Source: Palsa-506 sp963836355
Lineage (GTDB): Bacteria; Actinomycetota; Actinomycetes; Streptosporangiales; Streptosporangiaceae
Reading direction: 5' to 3'
NCBI GenBank assembly: GCA_963836355.1
Contig: CAWIJO010000023.1
Coordinates: 1-64,000 of the forward strand
DNA length: 64,000 nucleotides
A program made the position numbers and the translations under genes. The notes under the pieces were generated by a model that saw only the letters and a list, made by a program, of their open reading frames with translations, did no database searches and was not told the origin of the DNA. Below are positions 19,202 through 27,890 of the stretch, piece by piece (the stretch's first letter is position 1; the number at the start of each line of letters is the position of its first letter).

Positions 19202-19329
19202 GCCCAAGCCCTCGTCCCAGCTCTGCACGCGCGCCTGCCCGCCACGGGCCTCCGTTGCGGGATACGCTGCCTGCACCATTATCGCAGCAAGCAAGGCGGC
19301 TCGCTGGCCGCCGGAGACTGGAGGGCGAG

Positions 19330-20115
19330 TTGGTTACCCGCGACACTGCCTGGCCCGGCGGCACGCCGTGCTGGGTTGACCTGGGCGTCGAGGACATCGA
19401 CAAGGCAATGTCATTTTACGGCGGCGTGTTCGGCTGGGACATCCAGCCCGGACCGCAGGAGGCCGGCGGCTACGCCATGTGCCTTCTCGGCGGCAGGCCA
19501 GTGGCCGGGATCGGGCCGAAAATGGGCCCGGCGGAAATGCCGAGCACGTGGACCACTTACCTCGCGGCCGACAGCCTGGACGACGTGGCCGCCCAGGTCA
19601 AGGCGTCCGGCGGCCAGCTGTTGATGGGGCCGATGGACGTGCTGGACGTGGGCCGGATGGCGATCGCAGCGGACCCGGCCGGCGCCGCGTTCGGCCTCTG
19701 GCAGGCCCGGGCGCATACCGGCGTGGGAATCGCCAACGAGCCAGGCTCGCTGTGCTGGAACGAGAACATGAGCCGGGACTTCGAGGGAAACAAGGCGTTC
19801 TACCGGGCCGTCTTCGGCTATGACTACGACGACATGAGCGGTGACGGCTTCAGCTACGCGACGCTGAAGGTCGGCGGCGACATCGTCGGCGGCATCGGCG
19901 GGCTGCCCGCGGACATCCCGGCCGAGGTCCCGGCGCACTGGTCGACCTACTTCGCGGTGGCCGACACTGACGCGGCTGTGGATACGGTTACCGGGCGCGG
20001 CGGCAACGTCGTGCGTCCTGCGTGGGACAGTCCTTACGGCCGGATGGCGACGGTCAGCGACGACCAGGGCGCGACATTCTCGGTCATCGGCATCACCGCA
20101 GACGTGCAAGGCTGA
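19330..20115 (+). CDS. Tandem VOC (glyoxalase/bleomycin-resistance) domain protein
   Basis: 261 residues from TTG 19330, chosen because GGAGG lies just upstream and homology-like sequence starts at once (TAWPGGTPCWVDLGV). Two VOC modules run about 12-125 and 140-258, each opening with a W..L...D...A..FY..VFGW-type motif (KAMSFYGGVFGWDI; KAFYRAVFGYDYDD). This two-module form matches the actinomycete hydroxylase/CFP30-like group. Metal-site residues are only partly kept, so it may be a binding rather than a catalytic protein. Confidence 0.8.
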   Translation: MVTRDTAWPGGTPCWVDLGVEDIDKAMSFYGGVFGWDIQPGPQEAGGYAMCLLGGRPVAGIGPKMGPAEMPSTWTTYLAADSLDDVAAQVKASGGQLLMGPMDVLDVGRMAIAADPAGAAFGLWQARAHTGVGIANEPGSLCWNENMSRDFEGNKAFYRAVFGYDYDDMSGDGFSYATLKVGGDIVGGIGGLPADIPAEVPAHWSTYFAVADTDAAVDTVTGRGGNVVRPAWDSPYGRMATVSDDQGATFSVIGITADVQG

Positions 20116-20190
20116 CCATCGAGAAATCCGTTGATAATCCTGGTCAGTAAGCACACGACGGCGGCAGGCCGGCGGTTCGGCGGTTGCGCT

Positions 20191-21663
20191 TCATGGCGCG
20201 GCCGCCGGGATCCTGGCGGTCTCCGGCACGAATTGCGCAGCGGTCCGCTCCGCTGTCTGCCTGGCCCACCGGCCGCTGGTGAGCAGGCCGACGCCGAGCA
20301 CGACCGCGCCGCAGCCCGCGATGATCCACCAGCCGACATGGCTGGCGGCCACGAAGCCGGTCCGCAGCGGCCCGCTCATCGTCGAGATCACCGCCGAGCC
20401 CAGCACCGCGACGCCGAGCGACTGGCCGACCTGACGGCTGGTGGAGGCCACCGCCGCCGCGACGCCGGCCTGCGACCTGGGCATCCCGGATACCGCGGTG
20501 TTCGTGATCGGCGCGTTGACCACGCCGAAGCCGAAGCCGAAGACCAGGTAGGTGCCGATCAGCCAGGCCATCGGCGTGGTCGCGGTCAGCCGGGTCAGCA
20601 TGAGCCCGGCCGCGGTCATCGTGATCCCGGCCGCGATCAGCGGCAGCCGCGGTCCCCGCGTGGCGACGACGCGGCCGGACAGCGGCGCGAATACCACCGT
20701 CATCGCGGCCATCGGCAGCGTGTACAGCCCGGCATGGAAGGCCGAATAGAGGCGGACGTCCTGCAGGTACAGGGTGTTCAGGAACAGGAAGCCGCCAAGT
20801 GCAGCGAATGCGCTCACCGCGATGATGGTCGCCCCGGAGAACGGCGCGCTGCGGAAGAACCGCAGGTCGATCAGCGGCTCGTGGCGGCGCGGCTCGTAAA
20901 CCACCAGCCCGGCGGCCGCGACCACGGCTAGCGCGAAGAAGCCGAGGATGCGGGCCGAGGTCCAGCCCGCGTTCGGGCCCTCGATGATCGCGTAGGTAAG
21001 CGAGGCCAGCGTGACGATGACGAGCAGCTGGCCGACCGGGTCCACCCGGCGCGGATGCGGTGCCCTGGACTCCGGCACGAACAGCGCGGTCAGCACGAGA
21101 GCGGCCAGCCCGACCGGGATGTTCACCCAGAAAATCCCGCGCCAGCCGACGCTCGCCACCAGCGCGCCGCCGGCCAGCGGGCCGAGCGCCATGCTGATCC
21201 CGATCACGCCGCCCCAGACCCCGATCGCGCGGGCGCGCTCGGCTGGCTTGGTAAAGGTGTTCGTGATGATGGACATTGCCACCGGATTGAGCATCGAGCC
21301 GCCGATGGCCTGCACCATCCGGAAGACCACCAGCCAGCCGAGCCCGGGCGCCAGGCTGCAGAGCAGCGAGCCGAGGGTAAACACCGCCAGGCCGGTCTGG
21401 AAGGTCCGGCGGCGCCCGATCCGGTCGCCGGTAGAGCCGGCCAGCATCAGGAAGCTGGCCAGCACCAGAGTGTACGCATCGATGGTCCACTGCAGGCCGG
21501 AGACCGACGCGTGCAGGTCATGCTGGATGGACGGCAGCGCGACGTTGACGATCGTGCTGTCCAGGCCCACGATGAGCAGGCTCATGCAGCAGATAGCCAG
21601 GATCAGTGCCCGGCGCCGGGGGCTGAGCTCTTCGGCGGGCGTCGGGTCCGCGCTGCTGGCCAT
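20191..21663 (-). CDS. MFS drug exporter, DHA2 (EmrB/QacA) family
   Basis: 490 residues with 14 predicted membrane segments. Family motifs are LDSTIVNVALPSI in helix 1, the loop GSTGDRIGRRRTFQTG, and GWRGIFWVNIPVG in helix 5. DHA2 transporters use the proton gradient to export drugs, dyes or antibiotics. No TetR gene is next to it, so regulation is unknown. The 20116-20190 gap between it and the VOC gene has no feature I can name. Confidence 0.9.
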   Translation of the reverse strand: MASSADPTPAEELSPRRRALILAICCMSLLIVGLDSTIVNVALPSIQHDLHASVSGLQWTIDAYTLVLASFLMLAGSTGDRIGRRRTFQTGLAVFTLGSLLCSLAPGLGWLVVFRMVQAIGGSMLNPVAMSIITNTFTKPAERARAIGVWGGVIGISMALGPLAGGALVASVGWRGIFWVNIPVGLAALVLTALFVPESRAPHPRRVDPVGQLLVIVTLASLTYAIIEGPNAGWTSARILGFFALAVVAAAGLVVYEPRRHEPLIDLRFFRSAPFSGATIIAVSAFAALGGFLFLNTLYLQDVRLYSAFHAGLYTLPMAAMTVVFAPLSGRVVATRGPRLPLIAAGITMTAAGLMLTRLTATTPMAWLIGTYLVFGFGFGVVNAPITNTAVSGMPRSQAGVAAAVASTSRQVGQSLGVAVLGSAVISTMSGPLRTGFVAASHVGWWIIAGCGAVVLGVGLLTSGRWARQTAERTAAQFVPETARIPAAAP

Positions 21664-21839
21664 CTCGCCAGTATGCCTCCCATCATTTGCTGGATGAAAA
21701 CTAACTTCCGGGCGACGGCGTGCGGGCGGAGTGGTTGCTCTGTGAGTTGTCGGCGGCATGGTGGTTGTGGGCGGTGCGGTGGTTGCCGGCGGTGCGCGGT
21801 TGCGCCGCGGGTGTCGGCGGTGCGTGGTTAACTGCCTGC

Positions 21840-22418
21840 ATGGCGCGTGACAGCCTCCCCGTAATCAGCTTCGAGTCCGGAGCGGCCTGGGAATCGTGGC
21901 TTTTGGCCGAGCACGCGTCATCCTCCGGTGTCTGGCTCAAGATCGCCAAGAAGGGGGCGGGTGCGACCACGGTCTCCTATCCGGAGGCGCTGGCCGGCGC
22001 GCTGTGTTTTGGCTGGATCGATGGCCAGAAGGGCCGTCTCGATGACGACTACTGGTTGCAGCGGTTCACCCCGCGTAAGCCCGGCAGCCGGTGGTCCAAG
22101 GTCAACACGGAGAAGGCAGCCAAGCTGATCGAGGCGGGCCGGATGCGTCCTGCCGGGCTGGCGGAGGTCGAGCGGGCCAAGGCGGATGGCCGGTGGGCAG
22201 CTGCCTACGAGTCGCAGTCCACCATCACCGTGCCGGCGGACCTCGCCGCCGAACTGGCCGCCGACGACTCAGCCCGGGGCTTCTTCGAGACGCTCGACAG
22301 CGTCAACCGGTACGCGATTTTGTACCGGATCACCAGCGCGCAGCGGCCGGACACCAGGGCCCGGCGACTCGCCAAGTACGTGGCCATGCTGGCCGAGCAC
22401 AAGAAGATCTACCCGTAA
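21840..22418 (+). CDS. YdeI/OmpD-associated family protein
   Basis: 192 residues from ATG 21840. It contains the family core SGVWLKIAKKG, a GWIDGQKGRLDDDYWLQRFTPRKPGSRWSKVN block and, near the C-terminus, RARRLAKYVAMLAEHKKIYP. Members are linked to resistance to cationic peptides and bacteriocins in enterobacteria. The role in actinomycetes is unknown. The preceding 21664-21839 stretch is TGG-rich and codes for nothing evident. Confidence 0.85.
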   Translation: MARDSLPVISFESGAAWESWLLAEHASSSGVWLKIAKKGAGATTVSYPEALAGALCFGWIDGQKGRLDDDYWLQRFTPRKPGSRWSKVNTEKAAKLIEAGRMRPAGLAEVERAKADGRWAAAYESQSTITVPADLAAELAADDSARGFFETLDSVNRYAILYRITSAQRPDTRARRLAKYVAMLAEHKKIYP

Positions 22419-22491
22419 GGTGGCCGGCCGGAGCCGGGCTGCTGCAGCGGCCGGAACACGGCTAGTCCGGCGGGCGCCACAGCGCGAAACG

Positions 22492-22655
22492 GTTCTCACC
22501 CTCAGTGTCCTCGTTCTCACCCTAAGTGTCCTCATCGGAGCGACCTCCATGCCCGGGCAGTCGACGTTCCCGACCTGGTCCGGCGCATACTGGCCAATGC
22601 CGCAGCCGCACTGAAGCAGTGCACCCTGAGCTACTGAAGCAGTGCACCCTGAACT
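22492..22655 (+). repeat. Two short tandem duplications in a gene-poor stretch
   Basis: GTTCTCACCCTCAGTGTCCTC (22492-22512) is followed at once by a copy with one change (22513-22533). Further on, a 23-bp unit beginning ACTGAAGCAGTGCACCC occurs at 22610-22632 and 22633-22655 with one or two changes. Both kinds are perfect-phase doublets, as seen at the edges of old insertion sequences. No terminal inverted repeat could be paired. Confidence 0.7.
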
Positions 22656-22663
22656 AAAGATCC

Positions 22664-22813
22664 TTAACGGCCGGGACGGAAGGGTGTGAGGTCGAGCCCG
22701 GTGCTGGCGAGGAAGCCGTCGAGGAGGCCGGGCCGGCACTGCATCCGTCTGAGCCGGGCCTTCACCAGCGCGGTCAGCCGGTTGCGGGGCTGGGGCGAGA
22801 ATCGCCTGGATGG
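22664..22813 (-). pseudogene. Possible C-terminal remnant of a transposase-like gene
   Basis: On the minus strand a 49-codon frame runs from a stop near 22814 to TAA at 22664-22666, reading RNRLTALVKARLRRMQ and ending LDLTPFRPGR. The basic helix and abrupt end look like the tail of a DNA-binding or transposase protein, and it sits beside two short tandem duplications. There is no start codon of quality and no recognised catalytic motif. The family is unknown, so this is only a suggestion of a decayed mobile element. Confidence 0.25.
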
Positions 22814-22978
22814 TTATTTCCAGGAAGATTTCTTGCGGCCTGCGTGCCGGGGGCGGTGGTTTTGTCAGACCCGGGTTCTACGATTCAAATACGAGTTCGA
22901 AATAGGCTCATCCGCAGTGCGCGGGCTGTTTAACGGTCCGCCGGCGGCTGAGCCGGAGCCGCGAAGGGAGGTGCACGA

Positions 22979-24511
22979 ATGTGCCAGCCCGGTCATCCCG
23001 GCCAGCAGCCCTGGCCCGCATCGGCGCCTGCAGGTCCGGCATTGGTGGCCGCGCCTGCAGGTCCGGCATCGGCGGCAGATGCGGTGGCGATGGCGAAGGC
23101 CGCGCTGACCTTCCTCGCGTCGGCTAACACGGCATTGCTGCCCGCCGCCGTGCAGGCCGACTGCCTGCGGGAACTGGAGCAGGCCGCGGCGATGCACGTC
23201 GCGGCCCGGGCCAGGATGCTGTCCGGGTTCGCCGCACAGCGCGGGTTCGAAGACGATGGCCAGGGCTCGGCCGGCTCCTGGCTGCGGTGGCAGACCAGGA
23301 TCACCCGCGGCGCCGCTGCCGAGGCCGGCGCGTGGGCGCGGCGGCTGGCCGCGCATCCCGCGGTCGCCGATGCATTGGCGGGCGGGGACATATCCGTCTC
23401 GTGGGCCAAGGCGATCTGCGGGTGGACCGGCCGGCTCGCTGCGGATATGCACGCGGATGCGGATGCGATCTTGCTCGCGGCCGCGGCCGGCGGCGCGGAG
23501 CTGGCCGACTTGGCTGGCCTGGCCGAGGAGATGCACAAGCGCTGCGCCTCGCCCGATGCCGACGGTGACGGCGGGTTCGCCGACCGGTGGCTGCGGCTAG
23601 ACCTGACCCTGCACGGTGCCGGGCGGCTGCAGGGAGATCTCACCCCGGCCTGTGCCGCCGCGCTGAATGCGGCGCTGGATGCGCTCGACAACAAGGCCGG
23701 CCCCGAGGATGTCCGGAGCAAGGCCCAGCGCGACCACGACGCGTTAGAGGAGGCATGCCGCCGGCTCGTGGGCACGGGCTGCCTGCCCGAGCGGGCCGGG
23801 CAGACCACTCAGATCCAGCTCCATATGACCCTCGATCAGCTCCGCGGCCTGGACGGCGCCGCCGACGCGGAAGCCGCCTGGGCGCACGCGTCCTGGGCCG
23901 GGCGCGGCTCGGCCGCGCCGCCAGGCGCCGATTGTGATGCCTCGATCGTGCCGATCGTGTCCGGGCACGTCGACTTTGCGCTGCTGGACCGCATCGCTGC
24001 TGCACTACACGGCGAGCACGCCAGCCATCCGGCCTCAGCGGGCCTGCCGCCGTCTGCTGATCCCGCCCTGGCCGCCGCGGCCGTGCGGGCGCGGGTGCTG
24101 CGGTATGCCGCGGACCTGCTGTCGGGCCCGGCCGGGCTGGCCGCGTTCTTGCGCACTCGGCTGCTTGAGGGCGCCGCGAGCTCAGTCAGCCTGCCGCTGG
24201 ATACGGGCAAGGCGAACGAGCAAATCCCATCTCACTTGCGTCGCGCGGTGATCGCCCGGGACCGATGCTGCGCCTTCCCTGGCTGCGGCCAGCGGCCGGC
24301 GGCTTGCCAGGTGCACCATATCCGGCCCCGGCGCAAGGGCGGCCGTACCAAGCTGACCAACCTGATCTTGCTCTGCCCTTTCCACCACCTGACGGCCGTC
24401 CACCAGTGGGGCTGGCAGATCACCCTGCACCCAGACGGCACCGTCACGGCCACCAGCCCGGACGGGCAGCGGACCTTGCACAGCCACGGGCCGCCGGCCC
24501 GCGCCGCCTGA
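22979..24511 (+). CDS. DUF222/HNH endonuclease protein (13E12 repeat family)
   Basis: 510 residues from ATG 22979. Residues about 40-370 form the Ala-rich DUF222 region (typical start: LASANTALLPAAVQADCLRELEQ). The C-terminal HNH domain has the zinc Cys pair CAFPGCG, the catalytic VHHIRPRRKGGRTKLTN and LCPFHH. Such genes occur in several to many copies per actinomycete genome and resemble the REP13E12 elements of mycobacteria, so it may be mobile, though no terminal repeats are seen. It is expected to nick or cut DNA; the biological role is unknown. Confidence 0.88.
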   Translation: MCQPGHPGQQPWPASAPAGPALVAAPAGPASAADAVAMAKAALTFLASANTALLPAAVQADCLRELEQAAAMHVAARARMLSGFAAQRGFEDDGQGSAGSWLRWQTRITRGAAAEAGAWARRLAAHPAVADALAGGDISVSWAKAICGWTGRLAADMHADADAILLAAAAGGAELADLAGLAEEMHKRCASPDADGDGGFADRWLRLDLTLHGAGRLQGDLTPACAAALNAALDALDNKAGPEDVRSKAQRDHDALEEACRRLVGTGCLPERAGQTTQIQLHMTLDQLRGLDGAADAEAAWAHASWAGRGSAAPPGADCDASIVPIVSGHVDFALLDRIAAALHGEHASHPASAGLPPSADPALAAAAVRARVLRYAADLLSGPAGLAAFLRTRLLEGAASSVSLPLDTGKANEQIPSHLRRAVIARDRCCAFPGCGQRPAACQVHHIRPRRKGGRTKLTNLILLCPFHHLTAVHQWGWQITLHPDGTVTATSPDGQRTLHSHGPPARAA

Positions 24512-24555
24512 GAGGGCGGCAGTACCGCGGCGGGATCTCCAAGCGCCTGGCCCGG

Positions 24556-26154
24556 CTAGCCGATGTCGCGGCGGCGCAGGCCCGCCAGGCCCGCAACGGC
24601 CAGGGCGACCGCGATGACGCTGAGCCAGATCAGCGGAGCGGCGCTGACGGTGCCGCCGGGCAGCTTAGGCACGTGGGTGAACGGTGAGACGTCAAGCACC
24701 CAGTGCGACAGCCGCAGCGTGGCGCCGACGAACAGCAGCAGCACGACAACGCCCAGGGCAGTCCAGCCACCGCCGATGCTTGCCTTCGGTGCCAGCCCGA
24801 ACAGCGCTGCCGCAATCCCGGCAAGCACGAGGGCGGCGGGTGCCTGCGCCAGCGCGGCGCCGACCAGCCGGGCCACTTCGCCACTGCCGCCGCCGGACCG
24901 CAACGCGTACCCGAGCCCCGCGCCCAGGCCGGTCGCCGCCAGTATCAGGACCGTCCCGCCCGCCGCGATAGCCAGGTGACTGAGCCCCCAGCTGGTCCGC
25001 GCGGCGCCGGTGGAGAGCACCGGATCCGCGCGGTTCTCGGTTTCCTCCGAGCGCAGCCGCAGCACGGCGGACACCGCGAAGCCGGCCGCGATCAGCCCGC
25101 TGAAGCTCATGATCGCCGCGAGGTAGGCATCGCTGAACGCGGCCTGGCCGCCCAGCCTGATCATGATCTTCCTGATCTCCGCGCTGCCGAGCAGGCCGCC
25201 GATCCCCTTGGCGGCCTCCCCGACGATCGCGCCGTAGACCAGCGCCCCGATGACCCAGCCGACCAGGCTGGCGCGCTGCATCCGCCAGGCCAGCGCCAGC
25301 GGGCTGCGCAGCGAGGAAGCCGCCCGGGCCCGGCCGGGGCGCTGCGGCAGCAGGCCGGCACCGTAGTCGCGGCGCGCGGCGAGCACTCCGCCAACCACGC
25401 CAAGGACCGCGGTGGTGACCAGCGGCAGCGCGAGAATCCACCAGCGGATCATGACGAACGGCCGGATCAGCTCGACCCAGCCGACTGGCGACAGCCAGGT
25501 CAGCCAGCCCGGACCGGACGCCCCAGCCGAATCGCCGACGGCGCGCAGCAGATAGACCACGGCCAGCACGCCGAGCGCGAGCCCCCTGGCCGAGCGGGCC
25601 GTGCCCGCGATCTGGGCCGTGACCGCGGCTACCGCGGTGAACACGAGCCCGCAGCCCGCGATGGCCAGCGCCAGCGCGATAACGCCGGCCGCGGGCAGGC
25701 CGAGCGCGATCAGGCCTGCGGACAGCACCAGCGCCAGCACCACGTTCGCGCTCAGCGCGATCAGCACGCCTGCGGCCAGCGCCGCGTGCCTGCCCACCAT
25801 TGCCGAGCCCACCAGCTCCAGCCAGCCAGTATCCTCATCGGCCCTGGTGTGCCTGATCGCGATGAAGATGCTCATCAGCCCGGCGCCGAGCGCGGCGAAC
25901 CCGCCGTAACGCCAGGCCGTCAGCGACCCCAGCGAGTGGCCGTACAGTGGCCCGTAAAGTGACAGCAGCGCAGGATTGTGGCCGGCCGTCGAAGCGAATT
26001 CCGCCCGTCCGGCAGGCGTCGGGTAAAGCTTCCTGAAACTGTAGGCGGTGCCGGCCACCAGCGCGGTCAGCACGTAGATCCAGGCCGGCAGCATGATGCG
26101 GTCGCGGCGGCCGGCCAGCTTAGCGAGCGCGCCGGTGCCCGCCAGGGTGCTCAT
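24556..26154 (-). CDS. ABC-2 type exporter permease (double-length)
   Basis: 532 residues from ATG 26154, about 12 membrane segments in two similar halves, as in tetronasin/polyketide-type exporters of actinomycetes. Its start overlaps the stop of the ATPase gene (ATGA), so the two are coupled. It would form the membrane part of the exporter. The cargo is unknown, but such pairs commonly export antibiotics or lipids. Confidence 0.85.
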   Translation of the reverse strand: MSTLAGTGALAKLAGRRDRIMLPAWIYVLTALVAGTAYSFRKLYPTPAGRAEFASTAGHNPALLSLYGPLYGHSLGSLTAWRYGGFAALGAGLMSIFIAIRHTRADEDTGWLELVGSAMVGRHAALAAGVLIALSANVVLALVLSAGLIALGLPAAGVIALALAIAGCGLVFTAVAAVTAQIAGTARSARGLALGVLAVVYLLRAVGDSAGASGPGWLTWLSPVGWVELIRPFVMIRWWILALPLVTTAVLGVVGGVLAARRDYGAGLLPQRPGRARAASSLRSPLALAWRMQRASLVGWVIGALVYGAIVGEAAKGIGGLLGSAEIRKIMIRLGGQAAFSDAYLAAIMSFSGLIAAGFAVSAVLRLRSEETENRADPVLSTGAARTSWGLSHLAIAAGGTVLILAATGLGAGLGYALRSGGGSGEVARLVGAALAQAPAALVLAGIAAALFGLAPKASIGGGWTALGVVVLLLFVGATLRLSHWVLDVSPFTHVPKLPGGTVSAAPLIWLSVIAVALAVAGLAGLRRRDIG

Positions 26155-27143
26155 GCCGGAACCCCGTCTTGCGCGGCGGGCGGCCCGGTTTGCGCGGCGG
26201 GCGGCCCGGTTTGCGCGGCGGGCGGCCTGCCGTTCTTGGTGCCCGGCCCGGTGCCTGCGCCGTCGCCTGCGTAGTGCCGCAGGAATAGTTCCTCGAGCGT
26301 TGGCGGCTGGCTGGTCAGGCTGCGGACCCCGGCCGCGGTGAGCTGCCGCAGCAGCCCGTCCAGTTTGTCGGTGTCCACCTCGCATCGCATCCGGCGGCCC
26401 TGGACGTCGAGATGGTGCACGCCGGGTAGCTGATCAAGCCCGGCGGGCAGGCTGGCCAGCTCGGCGGAGATCGATGTCCTGGTGAGATGGCGCATCTCGG
26501 CCAGCGTCCCGGACTCGGCGGCGCGGCCCAGCCGGATGATCGTCACCCGGTCGCAAAGTGCCTCCACCTCGGACAGGATGTGGCTGGAGAGCAGCACGGT
26601 GCGCCCGCGCTGCCGTTCCTCCTCGATGCAGACGCGGAACGCGGCCTCCATTAGCGGATCGAGGCCGGCGGTCGGCTCGTCCAGCAGGAGCAGCTCGACG
26701 TCGGAGGCGAGCGCCGAGATCAGCGCGACCTTCTGCCGGTTGCCTTTGGAGTAGGAGCGCGCCTTCTTCGTCGGATCGAGGTCGAAGCGCTCCAGCAGGC
26801 TGTCCCTGCGCTGGGCATTCAGCCCGCCGCGGAGCCGGCCGAGCAGGTCGATGACCTCGCCGCCGGACAGGCTCGGCCAGAGCGTGACGTCGCCGGGCAC
26901 GTAGGCCAGCCTGCGGTGCAGCGAGGTGGCCTCGCGCCAGGGATCGCCGCCGAGCAGCCGCGCGGAGCCGCCGTCGGCACGCAGCAGGCCGAGCAGGATC
27001 CTGATCGTCGTCGTCTTGCCGGCTCCGTTGGGGCCGAGGAACCCGTGTACCTCGCCCGTTGCCACGCTCAGGTCCAGCCCGTCGAGGGCCGCCGTCTTGC
27101 CGTAGGACTTGCGCAGGCCGGAGACTGCGATTGCCTCATTCAT
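26151..27143 (-). CDS. ABC transporter ATP-binding protein (drug-export type)
   Basis: 330 residues. Walker A is GPNGAGKTT, the signature is degenerate (YSKGNRQKVAL), Walker B is LLLLDEPTAGLD and the switch His lies in LLSSHILSE. A C-terminal ~100-residue extension is typical of DrrA/CcmA-type exporters. It ends in a low-complexity tail with PPAAQTG repeats. It is the first gene of a two-gene operon divergent from the regulator at 27226. Confidence 0.9.
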   Translation of the reverse strand: MNEAIAVSGLRKSYGKTAALDGLDLSVATGEVHGFLGPNGAGKTTTIRILLGLLRADGGSARLLGGDPWREATSLHRRLAYVPGDVTLWPSLSGGEVIDLLGRLRGGLNAQRRDSLLERFDLDPTKKARSYSKGNRQKVALISALASDVELLLLDEPTAGLDPLMEAAFRVCIEEERQRGRTVLLSSHILSEVEALCDRVTIIRLGRAAESGTLAEMRHLTRTSISAELASLPAGLDQLPGVHHLDVQGRRMRCEVDTDKLDGLLRQLTAAGVRSLTSQPPTLEELFLRHYAGDGAGTGPGTKNGRPPAAQTGPPAAQTGPPAAQDGVPA

Positions 27144-27225
27144 GTTTTTGAGACTACTATATATTCAGAAGTTCGTGAAAGTTAATAATTGATGGAATCT
27201 GAGCGGGCACGGGAGCGATGCGGCG
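27144..27225. promoter_or_regulatory. Divergent promoter region between the ABC operon and its regulator, with inverted repeat
   Basis: This AT-rich 82-bp gap (TACTATATATTC) separates divergent genes. TTCA...TGAA at 27164-27179 forms a short dyad within TTCAGAAGTTCGTGAA, and AGTT recurs at 10-bp spacing. A winged-helix regulator of the adjacent gene would be expected to bind here and control both directions. The match is too short to name the site. Confidence 0.4.
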
Positions 27226-27792
27226 ATGGCGGACACGGGGGCTGCGGACACGGGGGCTGCGGACACGGGGGCTGCGGACACGGGGGCTGCGGACACGGGG
27301 GCTGCGGACACGGGGGCGGAGCGGGACCAGGACGCGGTGAGCCGCTTCACCGAGCGCTTCGCCGCGGTGCTGGTCGAGGCGGGCATCCCGCGGATGCCCG
27401 CCCGGGTGTTCGCCGCGCTGCTGGCCGCCGACTCCGGGCGGCTCACCGCCGCGGAACTCACCGCGCAGCTGCAGGCCAGCCCGGCCGCCGTGTCTGGCGG
27501 AGTCCGATACCTCATCGGTGTCGGGATGGTCAGCAGGGAGGGGCAGCCCGGCTCCCGCCGTCACCACTACCGGGTACCCGACAACGTCTGGGACGAGGTC
27601 ATCAGCGGCCGGGACCGGCTGATGGCAAGATGGACGACAGTGCTACGGGACGGCATCGAGGCCCTCGGCGCGGACACGCCGGCCGGGGCCAGGCTGACCG
27701 AATCGGTACGCTACTTCGAGTTCGTCAGCGCCGAATTGCCGCGGGTGCTGGCCACCTGGCGGGAGCACAAGGCGGCGCCTGACCGGCGCTGA
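27226..27792 (+). CDS. MarR/GbsR-type winged-helix regulator with an N-terminal ADTGA repeat tract
   Basis: 188 residues. The first 30 are six copies of ADTGA encoded by a 15-bp tandem repeat. The winged helix follows (RMPARVFAALLAADSGRLTAAELTAQLQ with a recognition helix around ASPAAVSGGVRYL) and a wing with SRRHHYRVP. Related actinomycete proteins repress adjacent ABC or MMPL exporters. The divergent position to the exporter operon fits that role. The true start may lie after the repeats if the tract is not translated. Confidence 0.75.
   Translation: MADTGAADTGAADTGAADTGAADTGAADTGAERDQDAVSRFTERFAAVLVEAGIPRMPARVFAALLAADSGRLTAAELTAQLQASPAAVSGGVRYLIGVGMVSREGQPGSRRHHYRVPDNVWDEVISGRDRLMARWTTVLRDGIEALGADTPAGARLTESVRYFEFVSAELPRVLATWREHKAAPDRR
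27229..27317 (+). repeat. 15-bp tandem repeat, six copies
   Basis: The unit GCGGACACGGGGGCT starts at 27229, 27244, 27259, 27274, 27289 and 27304 (last copy one base short). The unit length is a multiple of three, so copy-number change adds or removes ADTGA without a frameshift. Such perfect copies are prone to slippage and also to assembly error. Confidence 0.95.
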
Positions 27793-27890
27793 CCCGGCCC
27801 GGCGGCGGCAAGTTCCGCCGGATGGATTGTCCAACCAGTACCGGACGTTGGTAAGACTTGTAGGGACTGACGTCTGAGGAGGCGGCGAAC

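Noticed and set aside
20144..21490. Second leftward frame inside the MFS exporter gene
   Set aside because: Translates to Arg/Pro/Ala-rich sequence without hydrophobic helices, while the other frame shows all 14.
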